Below are positions 26,211 to 35,472 of a stretch of DNA of 64,000 nucleotides, one piece after another. The stretch covers positions 1 through 64,000 of the forward strand of contig NZ_BFBP01000007.1 in the NCBI RefSeq assembly GCF_003112695.1, read 5' to 3'. The notes under the pieces are model-generated. The model was given only the letters and a program-made list of their open reading frames with translations. It ran no database searches and had not been told where the DNA came from. The position numbers and the translations under genes were made by a program. The DNA is from Azospira sp. I13 (GTDB lineage: Bacteria; Pseudomonadota; Gammaproteobacteria; Burkholderiales; Rhodocyclaceae). How positions within the stretch are numbered: the stretch's first letter is position 1; each line of letters starts with the position of its first letter.

Positions 26211-27506
26211 TCAGCGCGGCCCCAGGCCGGGGGGCAGCAGCACCCACATCTGGCCGGACTGCTTCATGCGCCCGGCCAGGGCACCTGCCTCGGCACCATA
26301 GCCCCAGAAGTAGTCGGCCCGCACCACCCCCTTGATGGCACCGCCCGTGTCCTGGGCCAGCACCAACCGGCGCAGAAGCTTGTTGCTGTTGGGCTGGGTG
26401 GCGGAAAGGAACACCGGCGCCCCCAGAGGCGTACTGCGCGGATCCACGGCGATGCTGCGCTCCGGCGTCAGGGGCACGCCCAGGGCGCCGATGGGGCCTT
26501 CCGTGGCCGGCAGGTCCAGCTCCCGGAAAAAGACGTAGCTGGGGTTGGCATTGAGGAGTTCATTGACCTTCGCCGGATTGGCCCGAGCCCAGGCCTGGAT
26601 GCCCTGCATGGACGCCTGCTCCGGCTTCAGGTCGCCCCGTTCGATCAGCACCCGGCCGATGGACTGATAGGGGTGGCCGTTCTGGTCCGCATACCCCAGG
26701 CGAACGATACCGCCGTCGGGCAGCTTGACCCGCCCCGAGCCCTGGATCTGCAGGAAGAACAATTCGATGGGATCCTCCACCCACAGCAGGGTACGGGCCT
26801 TGAGTCCATCTCGCCCCTCCCGATCTTCCTTGGCCATCAGTTCCGCCCGGGACCAGTAGGGCACCACCTTGTTGCCCACCAGGCGGCCTCGCAGGCGGTA
26901 GTTCTTCAGATCCGGGTAGAGCTCGGAAAGGTCGATGGTCAGCAGATCCTCCGGCACCCCCAGGACGGCGTAACGGCCCGGACCGGTGGGCTTGCGGCTG
27001 CCCTTGAGCAGGGGCTCGTAGTAGCCGGTGATCATGCCCTCCGTCGTGCCTTCCGGGTTGGTCAGCAGGTAGGGCTGGAAGCGGGATTCGAAGAAACGCC
27101 GCAGGGTCCCGTTGTCCGGCTTGCCACCCGGGCTGGCCGCCAGGCCCTGGGCCTCGTCGCAGGCAGGGCGCCACAGGGCCCATTCCTTTTTGCCCACTAG
27201 GCCGCGGCAGGATTGCAGGAAGGCAGGCCAGGCCGCCCCCAGGTCATCCTCGCCCCAGCCCGGCAGGTCTTCCCAGCGGGCAGCCTGCAAGGGCTTGGCG
27301 GCAGGTGGCGGCGGCAATGCCGTGGTCGGCGGACACATCGGCGCCGCGCCCGGCGCCGGGCAAGCGGGACAGGCCGGGCAAGCCCCGGCGGCAGTCGCTG
27401 CAGTGGCGGGGGGGCGGGACGGCGTGGCGCAGCCTCCCAGCAGGAGCAGACTGGCGGCAAGCAGGAGGAGGAAAGGCTGGCGCGGGGGCATTTGGCTTAC
27501 GGGCAT
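26211..27506 (-). CDS. mltA: Membrane-bound lytic murein transglycosylase A
   Basis: The 431-residue lipoprotein has a lipobox LLGGC, then a Cys/Pro/Ala-rich linker (ACPACPACPAPGAAPMCPP). MltA and 3D domains follow: GMITGYYEPLLKGSR, FFLQIQGSGRVKL, and RLVLAQDTGGAIKGVVRADYFWG with the catalytic Asp. It cleaves peptidoglycan glycan strands at the outer membrane. The repeated Cys-Pro linker is unusual. Start at 27506 (MPVSQMPP) or 15 bp later. A longer frame to 28025 is antisense to the DUF815 gene and is rejected. Confidence 0.92.
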   Translation of the reverse strand: MPVSQMPPRQPFLLLLAASLLLLGGCATPSRPPATAATAAGACPACPACPAPGAAPMCPPTTALPPPPAAKPLQAARWEDLPGWGEDDLGAAWPAFLQSCRGLVGKKEWALWRPACDEAQGLAASPGGKPDNGTLRRFFESRFQPYLLTNPEGTTEGMITGYYEPLLKGSRKPTGPGRYAVLGVPEDLLTIDLSELYPDLKNYRLRGRLVGNKVVPYWSRAELMAKEDREGRDGLKARTLLWVEDPIELFFLQIQGSGRVKLPDGGIVRLGYADQNGHPYQSIGRVLIERGDLKPEQASMQGIQAWARANPAKVNELLNANPSYVFFRELDLPATEGPIGALGVPLTPERSIAVDPRSTPLGAPVFLSATQPNSNKLLRRLVLAQDTGGAIKGVVRADYFWGYGAEAGALAGRMKQSGQMWVLLPPGLGPR

Positions 27507-27552
27507 GATTGGGCTATGTTCCGGACTTTTCCCGAAGTATACCGGTAGCCCC

Positions 27553-28476
27553 ATGTCCGCTCCCTCCAAGACACAACGTACGGCCCCCGCCGTGACCGAT
27601 CCGCTGGAACGCCTGGTCCGCTTTCTCGACAAGGCCGAAGCCCTGCTCACCCGCCTCGAGCCCCTGCTGCCCGAAGCCCTGCCGGCACCGGACTGGAAGG
27701 CTGCGGCCTTCCGCTGGCGGCGCAAGAACGGGCGCGGCTTTCTGCAGGCGGTGGCCAAGCCCCACCCTATCCGCCTCAAGGACCTGCAGGACATCGACGA
27801 CCAGAAGCAGCGCATCGTCGCCAATACCCGCCAGTTCCTCGCCGGCCGGCCATCCAACAACGTGCTGCTGACGGGCACCCGGGGCTGCGGCAAATCCTCC
27901 CTGGTAAAGGCCCTGCTCAACGAATACGCGAAAAAGGGCCTGCGCCTGATCGAGGTGGACAAGTCGGACCTGATTGACCTGCCGGACATCGTGGATCTGT
28001 TGGCCAATCGGCCCGAGAAATTCATCGTCTTCAGCGACGATCTCTCCTTTGAATCCGGGGAAGACGGCTACAAGGCCCTCAAGTCGGTGCTGGATGGCTC
28101 CGTCACCCATCTGCCGGATAACGTGGTGATCTACGCCACCTCCAACCGGCGCCACCTGATGCCGGAATACCACGCCGAAAACCTGGAAACCACCCGGGTG
28201 GGCGACGAAATTCATCCTGGCGAAGCGGTGGAGGAAAAGATTTCCCTCTCCGAGCGTTTCGGCCTGTGGATTTCCTTTTACCCCTTCAGCCAGGACGACT
28301 ACCTCAACATCGCCGCCTACTGGCTGGTCCACTTCGGCTGCGACGCCAGCGACCGCAGCGCCTGGGAACGGGATTCCCTCAACTGGGCCCTGCAGCGCGG
28401 CTCCCGCAGCGGCCGGGTGGCCTGGCAATTCGCCCGGGACTACGCCGGCACTTTGCAGGGCAAGGGCCGTCGATGA
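27553..28476 (+). CDS. DUF815 AAA ATPase
   Basis: This 307-residue protein contains a P-loop LLTGTRGCGKSSLVKALL, a Walker B IVFSDDLSFE, and sensor region VVIYATSNRRHLMPEY, matching DUF815. These ATPases are widely conserved in proteobacteria beside Nudix or yacG genes; the function is unproven. The gene overlaps the Nudix-thiamine fusion by 4 bp (ATGA). The start at 27553 begins MSAPSKTQ. Confidence 0.9.
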   Translation: MSAPSKTQRTAPAVTDPLERLVRFLDKAEALLTRLEPLLPEALPAPDWKAAAFRWRRKNGRGFLQAVAKPHPIRLKDLQDIDDQKQRIVANTRQFLAGRPSNNVLLTGTRGCGKSSLVKALLNEYAKKGLRLIEVDKSDLIDLPDIVDLLANRPEKFIVFSDDLSFESGEDGYKALKSVLDGSVTHLPDNVVIYATSNRRHLMPEYHAENLETTRVGDEIHPGEAVEEKISLSERFGLWISFYPFSQDDYLNIAAYWLVHFGCDASDRSAWERDSLNWALQRGSRSGRVAWQFARDYAGTLQGKGRR

Positions 28477-29429
28477 ACGAAGGCATCAAGATCACCGAAG
28501 TTTCCGCCGCCGTCATCGAGCGGGCCGACGGCCAGGAATTCCTGCTCGCCTGCCGCCCGGAAGGCAAGGTCTACGCCGGCTACTGGGAATTCCCCGGCGG
28601 CAAGGTGGAGCCCGGCGAGACCCACCGCCAGGCTCTGGACCGGGAACTGCACGAGGAACTGGGCATCACCGTCACCGCGGCCACGCCCTGGCTCTCCCGC
28701 CGCTTTGTCTATCCCCACGCCACGGTGCGCCTCAAGTTCTTCCGCGTCACCGCCTGGGAGGGGGTGATTGCCCCCATCGAACACTCGGGATTCGCCTGGG
28801 CCCATATCGGCGCCGACCCCGGCGTGGCCCCCATCCTGCCGGCCAACGATCCCATCCTGCGGGCCCTGGCCCTGCCGCCGGTGTATGCCCTGACCCAGGC
28901 CGAGCACCGGGGCGCTGCGGCCGAACTGGCGCGTCTGGAGCAAGCCCTGCAAGGGGGCTTGAAGCTGGTTCAGGTGCGGGACAAAACCCTGCCGGCGGCC
29001 GAACGGGCCGCCTTCGCCGCCCAGGCGGTAGCCCTGGCCCATGCCCACGGTGCCCGGGTACTGCTCAACGCCGCCGACGCCGCCGCTGACGCCCTGGCCC
29101 GGGAGATCGGTGCCGATGGCATCCACCTGCCGGCCAGCCGCCTCATGGACCTGGCGCAGCGACCGGACTTCCCCCTGGTGGCCGCCTCCTGCCACGACCC
29201 GGCAGAACTGGCCCAGGCCGACCGCCTGGCGCTGGATTTCGCCGTGCTCGGGCCGGTCAGCCCGACGCCCACCCACCCGGGCGCACCGGTGCTGGGCTGG
29301 AAGCATTTTGGGGAATGGGTGTTCGACTGTGCCCTGCCGGTTTATGGCCTGGGCGGCCTGACGCGGCATAGCCTGGCGGAAGCCCGCCAGCACGGCGCCC
29401 AGGGCGTTGCCCTGATGCGGGGCTGGTAA
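28473..29429 (+). CDS. Nudix hydrolase (MutT-like) fused to thiamine-phosphate-synthase-like domain
   Basis: The protein is 318 residues. Residues 1-135 hold a Nudix box GGKVEPGETHRQALDRELHE followed by ELGI, as in MutT, which removes 8-oxo-dGTP. Residues about 140-318 form a TIM-barrel like ThiE/TenI (LKLVQVRDKTLPAAERAAF, DGIHLPASR, DFAVLGPVSPTPTHPG, GLGGLTRHSLAEA). This fusion is known in proteobacteria (MutT/TPS family). Full ThiE activity is uncertain. It is coupled to the DUF815 gene by ATGA. Confidence 0.92.
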   Translation: MNEGIKITEVSAAVIERADGQEFLLACRPEGKVYAGYWEFPGGKVEPGETHRQALDRELHEELGITVTAATPWLSRRFVYPHATVRLKFFRVTAWEGVIAPIEHSGFAWAHIGADPGVAPILPANDPILRALALPPVYALTQAEHRGAAAELARLEQALQGGLKLVQVRDKTLPAAERAAFAAQAVALAHAHGARVLLNAADAAADALAREIGADGIHLPASRLMDLAQRPDFPLVAASCHDPAELAQADRLALDFAVLGPVSPTPTHPGAPVLGWKHFGEWVFDCALPVYGLGGLTRHSLAEARQHGAQGVALMRGW

Positions 29430-29520
29430 GCCCCCCAGCCGTGCCGCCGGCAATACAGGAGAAGATCGGCCCCCTACAGTCCGACAGGAGCAGCCCCCGG
29501 AACGGGGCTGCGAAAGCCCG

Positions 29521-29730
29521 TCAAGGCTTGGGGAAGGGGCTGTCCAGCGACGCCCCGTCTTCCCCGGGCCCTGCCGCTTCCTGCACCGGCACCCGGTAGG
29601 ACTCGGAGGCCCAGGCACCCAGGTCGATCAGCTTGCAGCGCTTGCTGCAGAAGGGGCGTTCGGGATTGTCGGTGGACCAAAGGGATTCGCCGCCGCACTG
29701 GGGGCAGCGGACTTTGCGGGCTTCGCTCAT
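29521..29730 (-). CDS. yacG: DNA gyrase inhibitor YacG
   Basis: The 69-residue zinc protein has CPQC and CSKRC pairs with [16 protein letters not shown], the YacG signature. YacG binds GyrB and inhibits gyrase. Start at 29730 (MSEARK); a GTG 12 bp upstream is possible. It belongs to the common coaE-zapD-yacG group. Confidence 0.92.
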   Translation of the reverse strand: MSEARKVRCPQCGGESLWSTDNPERPFCSKRCKLIDLGAWASESYRVPVQEAAGPGEDGASLDSPFPKP

Positions 29731-29820
29731 GGGATGGGTCACCGGAAAACGTCGCGGAATGACATCGGCGGCAGCTAGATCGGCAAAAGGCCGAAAATCA
29801 CTGTTGCAGCGACGAGAAAA

Positions 29821-30573
29821 TCAGAGATTGCAGAAGGTCATGTCGAAAGCGACTTCCCGCTCGCAGGCACGGGGCTTCAGGTCGCCATCGGGGCAGGTGA
29901 AACGGATGTTGAGGGCGTATTTGTTGGCGCTGATCTCGGGAATGGCGGGATCGCCCTCCCGCAGGCTGACCCGCACCATCTGGGCGTTGCTGCCGCCCAG
30001 CATCAGCTGAAAGCCGCCGGCCGGGGCCACCTGGGGCTTGGGTCGGCCGGAGGAGCGCAGCAGGCGCAGCACGATGGTCAGGCCGTCGCGCAGGGGCAGC
30101 AGGGGCTTGAGCCAACCCATCAGGGCTGCACGCCGCATCTCGGCCGGGTGGTGCTGCCAGAAATGATAGGAGGGCAGGTCGAATTCGCAGAGGCCGCCGG
30201 GAATCGCGGCCCGACTCTTGATGCTCATCAGCCACTCGTTTTCCCGCAGGTACTGGCCGATCTTGCCGGTCATGGCCAGCAGGGCGGCGGCGGCCTGCTC
30301 GATTTCATAGAGGGCGCCGGAGAGGGCTTCTTCGGAGATGTCGGGATTGTTGCGGAAGGCCAGCAGGGTCTGGCGCTGGCGTTCCAGTTCCTGGATCAGG
30401 TCGGTCTTCAGATCGGCCCGGGAAACTTCCAGGATTTCAAACAGCGTGAGGAGGACGACGTGGTGATCCTGGGGACCATCGAGCTGCATGAAATGGGCGG
30501 CCTTGTCGAACAGATCCTCCAGCCGCAGCAGGGTGCGGATACGCTCGTTGAAGGGATATTCGTAGGTGATCAC
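29821..30573 (-). CDS. zapD: Cell division protein ZapD
   Basis: The 250-residue protein matches ZapD (DUF1342), an FtsZ bundler: VITYEYPFNERIRTLLRLED at the start, and PSYHFWQHHP and RRAALMGWLKPLLPLRDGL later. The GTG at 30573 gives the normal family length; an upstream ATG at 30684 would add 37 unrelated residues. The ribosome site is weak. It follows coaE by 157 bp. Confidence 0.92.
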   Translation of the reverse strand: MITYEYPFNERIRTLLRLEDLFDKAAHFMQLDGPQDHHVVLLTLFEILEVSRADLKTDLIQELERQRQTLLAFRNNPDISEEALSGALYEIEQAAAALLAMTGKIGQYLRENEWLMSIKSRAAIPGGLCEFDLPSYHFWQHHPAEMRRAALMGWLKPLLPLRDGLTIVLRLLRSSGRPKPQVAPAGGFQLMLGGSNAQMVRVSLREGDPAIPEISANKYALNIRFTCPDGDLKPRACEREVAFDMTFCNL

Positions 30574-30730
30574 GCCGAGGATTCGCCAGATTTCGCCAGG
30601 TTTTACGAGGATCGGCGCCGTACATGCGGCTATGGCGCTGATTTTGCCGTCAAAGTGCGTGGATTCTGAACCATTCAGCAACAAACCTCAATACTCTTAG
30701 GCCTTTAGGCTGAAATTTGCAGAACATGCA

Positions 30731-31369
30731 TCAATTTGGTGCATGATTTTGGTGCGCCTGCCCGGCCCGCTGCAGATATTCCTGGTGCAGACGCGCCACT
30801 TGCGGGGGAAGTGCCGTAGGGGCGCCGCCGTTATCCACCACGTCATCGGCCACCGCCAGGCGTTCTGCCCGACTCGCCTGGGCGGCCAGAATGGCCCGCG
30901 CCTGGGCTTCCTCCAGGCCGCTACGGGCCATCACCCGGGCGATTTGGGCGGCTTCGGAACAATCCACCACCAGCACCCGGTCCACCCGCTCCCGGTAAGT
31001 GCCGGATTCCACCAGCAGGGGCACCGCCAGGATGACGTAGGGCGCCGCGGCGGCAGCGCAACGGCGGGCGCTTTCTTCACGGATGAGGGGGTGCAGGATG
31101 GCTTCCAGGCGCTGCCGGGCGGCCGCATCGGCAAAGACCAGGCGCCGCATGGCAGCCCGGTCGAGGGCACCGCGGGCATCCACGACGCCATCGCCAAAGG
31201 CAGCCCGGATCGCCGCCATGGCGCCGCCGCCGGGGCCGGTCAATTCGTGGGCGATGGCATCCGTATCCACCAGGGCCGCACCGTGGGCGACGAACAGATC
31301 GGCCACGGTACTCTTGCCGCTGCCGATGCCGCCGGTGAGCCCGACGACGTAGGGACGCTGCCCAGACAT
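30731..31369 (-). CDS. coaE: Dephospho-CoA kinase
   Basis: This 212-residue enzyme performs the last step of coenzyme A synthesis. It has the P-loop [27 protein letters not shown] and LHPLIREE blocks. Its ATG shares one base with the stop of the SPOR gene (TGATG), so it is translated in tandem. Confidence 0.95.
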   Translation of the reverse strand: MSGQRPYVVGLTGGIGSGKSTVADLFVAHGAALVDTDAIAHELTGPGGGAMAAIRAAFGDGVVDARGALDRAAMRRLVFADAAARQRLEAILHPLIREESARRCAAAAAPYVILAVPLLVESGTYRERVDRVLVVDCSEAAQIARVMARSGLEEAQARAILAAQASRAERLAVADDVVDNGGAPTALPPQVARLHQEYLQRAGQAHQNHAPN

Positions 31370-32268
31370 CAGGGCTTATTGGCGGCCTTGGGGTCGCAGG
31401 CGGCCGGCGTGGCGGTGATGGCGGTGCCGGAATCCTTGAGGCCCTGGATCTGGGTCGCGTCGCCCCGGGCTTCCAGATGCACATTGGTCACCTTGCCGCC
31501 CCGCAGCCCCACCTTGGCGGAACGTACGCCCTTGGCCTTGAGGGCCTCCAGCAGATCCTTGGCCCCCTGCTCGGAGGAAAAGAGGCCCAGGGAAATGGCG
31601 TACTGGTTGGCCCCGGCTTCGCTGACGATGAAAAACTCGGTGACACCCAGCTTCTTCAGTTCGCCGGCCTTGCGCTCCGCATCGGCCTTGCTCGGCAGGG
31701 GCGGAATGAAGACCCAGTTGTTGCCGCCTTCGGCCGCCACGGTGCTACGACTCAGAGTGACGCCGGGATAGCGTTTGTGGGCCAGGGCCACCAGGCGGTC
31801 GGCATCGGCCACCGGCAGGTCAGGCCAGGCCAGGCAGGCCGCCTGTTGGGCTGCCTGCTGGGCGGCTTTCTTCTCCTCGGCCTTTTTCTCTTCCGCCCGC
31901 TTCTCTTCGGCGCGCTTTTCTTCAGCGCGCTTTTCTTCGGCTTTTTTCTCCTCGGCCTTCCTGTCTTCTACCTTCTTTTCCTCGGGCTTGCTTTCAGGCA
32001 TGGCCGCCGGGGCAGGAGGGACGGGGCTCTCCGCCCCCCCCTTACCAGGAGCCGCGTCCGGCGCGGCCTCCGGGGATGGGGTGGCGCCGGATGGCGTCCC
32101 GCTTGCCTCCTGGGCCGGCTCGCCCTTGCTGACGATATGGATGCGCTCCGGCTGCAGTTGCTGGCGCAGCCGCTCCGCGTCCGGATTGTCGCCACCGCCC
32201 AGGTAGCCCCGGGCGAACGCGAAGAACAGCAGGTTGGCCAGAACCAGGAGAAAAACCAGAACGCGCAT
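31369..32268 (-). CDS. SPOR-domain membrane protein with KAEEK repeats
   Basis: The 299-residue protein has one N-terminal membrane helix ([19 protein letters not shown]), a Pro/Ala linker, a highly charged repeat ([18 protein letters not shown]) of about 35 residues, then a C-terminal SPOR domain ([40 protein letters not shown]). SPOR domains bind denuded peptidoglycan at the septum. In related bacteria it follows birA-coaX, as it does here except for an intervening trpB. Confidence 0.88.
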   Translation of the reverse strand: MRVLVFLLVLANLLFFAFARGYLGGGDNPDAERLRQQLQPERIHIVSKGEPAQEASGTPSGATPSPEAAPDAAPGKGGAESPVPPAPAAMPESKPEEKKVEDRKAEEKKAEEKRAEEKRAEEKRAEEKKAEEKKAAQQAAQQAACLAWPDLPVADADRLVALAHKRYPGVTLSRSTVAAEGGNNWVFIPPLPSKADAERKAGELKKLGVTEFFIVSEAGANQYAISLGLFSSEQGAKDLLEALKAKGVRSAKVGLRGGKVTNVHLEARGDATQIQGLKDSGTAITATPAACDPKAANKP

Positions 32269-32293
32269 GTCGTCAGCTCCGCAACAGACCGGC

Positions 32294-33658
32294 TCAGCCG
32301 ACCTTGGGCAGGTGTTCCAGGGAACGGGCCACCGCCTCGGCCGGGTAGTCGTAGTCCTCCAGCTTGCCGCTGAAGAAACGCTCGTAGGAGGTCATGTCGA
32401 AGTGGCCGTGGCCGGTGAGGTTGAAGAGGATCACCTTGGACTCGCCGGTAACCTTGGCCTTCAGGGCCTCGTCGATGGCGGCGCGGATGGCGTGGCAGGA
32501 TTCGGGGGCGGGGATGATGCCCTCGGCCCGGGCGAACTGCACGCCAGCCTCGAAGGTGGCCAGCTGGGAGACGGCCACCGGCTCCACCAGGCCCTCATGC
32601 ACCACCTGGGAAACCAGGGGCGAGGCACCGTGATAACGCAGGCCGCCGGCGTGGATGCCGGGGGGCATGAAGTCGTGGCCCAGGGTGTACATCTTCATCA
32701 GCGGCGTGAAGCCGGAGGCGTCGCCGAAGTCGTAGGCGTAGGCGCCCTTGGTCAGGGTCGGGCAGGAGGTGGGTTCCACCGCCAGGCAGCGCAGGTTGTT
32801 GGCCCGCTTGTCACCGGCAGCCTTGTCGGCCAGGAAGGGGAAGGCGATGCCGCCGAAGGAGGAGCCGCCACCGCAGGGCCCGATGACCACATCCGGGTAT
32901 TCGCCGATTTTCTCGAACTGCTTCTTCGCTTCCAGACCGACGATGGTCTGGTGCAGCAGCACGTGGTTGAGTACGGAACCCAGGGTGTAGTTGGTGTCGG
33001 CCCGGGAAGCGGCCTCTTCCACCGCTTCGGAAATGGCCAAGCCGAGGGAGCCCTGGTTATCAGAATTTTCGGCCAGAGCGGCGCGACCCGTCTGGGTCAG
33101 CTCGGAGGGGCTGGCGAAGACTTCGGCCCCCCAGGTCTGCATCATCAGGCGGCGGTAGGGCTTCTGGTCGTAGCTAACCTTGACCATGTACACCCGCACC
33201 GGCAGGCCGAACATCTGACCGGCGAAGGCGATGGAAGAACCCCACTGGCCGGCGCCGGTTTCGGTGGTCAGACGCTTGATGCCGGCCTGCTTGTTGTAGA
33301 AGGCTTGCGGCACGGCGGAGTTGGGCTTGTGGGAGCCGGCCGGGGAGACGCCTTCGTACTTGTAGTAGATCTTGGCGGTGGTGCCCAGGGCCTGCTCCAG
33401 GCGCACGGCCCGGACCAGGGGGGCGGGGCGCCACAGGCGGTAGATTTCGCGCACTTCCTGGGGAATGGGAATCCAGCGCTGGTCCGACATTTCCTGTTCG
33501 AGGATGGCGCCGGGGAAGATCACGCCCATCTGCTCCGGCGTCGCCGGCTGGCCGTCCGGACCCAGGGGCGGGGCCGGGGGATTCTTCAGATCGGCGACGA
33601 TGTTGTACCAGTGGGTCGGAATCTCGTTCTGCTCGAGCAGGATGCGGGTGTTCTCCAT
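32294..33658 (-). CDS. trpB: TrpB2-type tryptophan synthase beta subunit
   Basis: This 454-residue PLP enzyme is the longer TrpB2 form. It has the Schiff-base lysine in GSHKPNSA, the phosphate loop [11 protein letters not shown] and [11 protein letters not shown]. It makes tryptophan from indole and serine. No trpA is nearby, and TrpB2 proteins often work alone as indole-salvage enzymes. AAGGGAG precedes the ATG. It lies between coaX and the SPOR gene. Confidence 0.92.
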   Translation of the reverse strand: MENTRILLEQNEIPTHWYNIVADLKNPPAPPLGPDGQPATPEQMGVIFPGAILEQEMSDQRWIPIPQEVREIYRLWRPAPLVRAVRLEQALGTTAKIYYKYEGVSPAGSHKPNSAVPQAFYNKQAGIKRLTTETGAGQWGSSIAFAGQMFGLPVRVYMVKVSYDQKPYRRLMMQTWGAEVFASPSELTQTGRAALAENSDNQGSLGLAISEAVEEAASRADTNYTLGSVLNHVLLHQTIVGLEAKKQFEKIGEYPDVVIGPCGGGSSFGGIAFPFLADKAAGDKRANNLRCLAVEPTSCPTLTKGAYAYDFGDASGFTPLMKMYTLGHDFMPPGIHAGGLRYHGASPLVSQVVHEGLVEPVAVSQLATFEAGVQFARAEGIIPAPESCHAIRAAIDEALKAKVTGESKVILFNLTGHGHFDMTSYERFFSGKLEDYDYPAEAVARSLEHLPKVG

Positions 33659-33735
33659 GATCTCCCTTTGTGTGTTTTATTGACGATTCAGCCAGCCACC
33701 CCGAACGGGGGATGGCGAAGTATAGCGCGAGGCCC

Positions 33736-34491
33736 TCAGGCCGGCCCGCCGTCGGCCACCCGGGCCAGGCCTTCGAGCACCAGGTAATCGACCCGGCGCA
33801 CCGGCAGGGCCGGGTCCAGACAGGCATCCAGCTGCACTGCGCCGCCGCCGGAAAGCAGACAGGGGGAAGCGGGCGGCAACTGGCGGTAGATTCGCTCCAC
33901 AGCCCCAGCCTGGGCATGCAGGCAGCCGCTGACGATGGCGTCGTCGGTGTTGCGCGGCAGCTCGACCCATTCGCCGCTGGCCAGGGGCAGCTGGGCGGTA
34001 TGGCGGTTGAGGGCGGCGCGCATCAAATCGAAGCCGGGCAGGATGCAGCCGCCGGCAAAGAGACCGCCGCCGGGGCTCTCCGGATCGGCCAGCAGCACGT
34101 CGACGGTCAGTGCGGTGCCCGCATTGACCACCAGACAGGGCCGGCGCTCCTGGTTCCAGGCGCCCACCAGGGCTGCCCAACGGTCCGCCCCCAGTTGGGC
34201 AGGGCGCGCATAAGCATTGCGCACGCCGGCCGCCTGGGGCGTCGAGACAAATGCCTCCAGCCCGGGGGACAAAGCCGCCACGGCCTGGGCGACGGCCGCC
34301 GCCACTTCCGGGCCGGCCACGTTACAGAAGAGGATGCGCTGCAGACCCTGCCCTGCAGGCAAAGCCTGGCGCAGAGCATGGGGCAGGTCGCCGATGCGCT
34401 CCCGTTCCAGAGCGCCCCGGGCACGCCATGCGCCACCTTGGCGCAAGCCCCATTTGAGGCGGGTGTTGCCAGCATCAAGCAGCAGAATCAT
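33736..34491 (-). CDS. coaX: Type III pantothenate kinase
   Basis: The 251-residue protein has the CoaX motifs DAGNTRLKWGL, GADRWAALVGAW and NAGTALTVDVL. It phosphorylates pantothenate in CoA synthesis. It overlaps birA by 4 bp. Confidence 0.94.
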   Translation of the reverse strand: MILLLDAGNTRLKWGLRQGGAWRARGALERERIGDLPHALRQALPAGQGLQRILFCNVAGPEVAAAVAQAVAALSPGLEAFVSTPQAAGVRNAYARPAQLGADRWAALVGAWNQERRPCLVVNAGTALTVDVLLADPESPGGGLFAGGCILPGFDLMRAALNRHTAQLPLASGEWVELPRNTDDAIVSGCLHAQAGAVERIYRQLPPASPCLLSGGGAVQLDACLDPALPVRRVDYLVLEGLARVADGGPA

Positions 34492-35291
34492 AGGGGCCTC
34501 AGGGAAAGATCACCGGCGTAGTGCCGCACCAGGCCTTGGGGACCTTCCAGCAGCAGGGCACCATCATCGTCGGCACCGCGGCAGAGGCCGCTGGCCATCA
34601 CCCGGCCATCCTCCAGCAGGTGCACCGGCTGGTCCTGCCAGGCGTTACGGCGCCCCCACTCCTCCGCCAGCGCGGCGAAGCCGGCCGCCTCAAATACGTC
34701 CAGCACCTGCACCAGATGGCGCAGCAGGGTGGCGAGCAGGACATGACGATCAGCCGGCCCCGTCAGCAAGGGCGCCAGGCCGGCCGGCGCCAAGCCCCCC
34801 GGCACGGTCACCGGCGGCGCCTGCAGGTTGAGGCCGATGCCGATGATGGCCTCCATGCCCTGGCGCCCCGCCGAAAGCTCCACCAGGATGCCACCCAACT
34901 TGCCGAGCCCTCCGGCAACGGGCGCCAGGATATCGTTGGGCCACTTCAGGCGGACCGCCGTGGCCCCCTGTGCCTCACAGGCCCGGGCGACGGCGACGCC
35001 AACGGCCAGGGAAAGGCCGGCCATGCGCTCGAAATTGCCGGAGAAGCGCCAAAGTAGGGAAAAGGTCAGGCTGTCCTCAGGGCTGGAAACCCAGCCCCGG
35101 CCGCGCCGCCCGCGGCCGGCGGTCTGCTGATCGGCGACCACCACGGTGCCGCTGGGCGCCCCTCGGGCAGCCCGGCGCGACAGTTCGGAACTGGTGGAGT
35201 CGCAGCTTTCCAGGTTGTCCACATCCACCCGGCCCAAGGCGGGGCCAAGCAGGGGGACGAGCAGGGCGGGGTCGATCAGGGTTGCAGCCAT
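34488..35291 (-). CDS. birA: Biotin-[acetyl-CoA-carboxylase] ligase
   Basis: The 267-residue enzyme has the biotin-binding loop GRGRRGRGWVS and KWPND motif, joining biotin to AccB. It lacks the N-terminal winged helix of E. coli BirA, so it is not expected to repress bio genes. It heads the birA-coaX pair. Confidence 0.93.
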   Translation of the reverse strand: MAATLIDPALLVPLLGPALGRVDVDNLESCDSTSSELSRRAARGAPSGTVVVADQQTAGRGRRGRGWVSSPEDSLTFSLLWRFSGNFERMAGLSLAVGVAVARACEAQGATAVRLKWPNDILAPVAGGLGKLGGILVELSAGRQGMEAIIGIGLNLQAPPVTVPGGLAPAGLAPLLTGPADRHVLLATLLRHLVQVLDVFEAAGFAALAEEWGRRNAWQDQPVHLLEDGRVMASGLCRGADDDGALLLEGPQGLVRHYAGDLSLRPL

Positions 35292-35472
35292 GGCAGCGCC
35301 AACGCAAATGAAGGCGCCATTATCCGGGATAAGGGCTGCCTGCCGGAAGGGTGGCGCGATGGCCGGCGCCGGTGCACCGGGGCCAAGCCCCGGCCGGGCC
35401 TATTCAGCGGCCATTTCAGCGTATATCTCAGCGGTTGTCTCAGCGCGCCATCCTGCGGCCGGCTCGGTCCGC

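Noticed and set aside
24645-27200. 851-codon plus-strand frame across amtB and mltA
   Set aside because: It is antisense to two well-supported genes and its translation is Gly/Gln/His-rich with no family features; an artefact of high G+C codon bias.
27507-28025. N-terminal extension of the mltA frame
   Set aside because: It is antisense to the DUF815 gene and precedes the lipoprotein signal at 27506.
32234-33787. 517-codon frame antisense to trpB2
   Set aside because: Shadow of a conserved gene in G+C-rich DNA.
35340-35400. Terminator after ntrC
   Set aside because: CCGGGGC/GCCCCGG can pair but no U-run follows; too weak to annotate in G+C-rich DNA.
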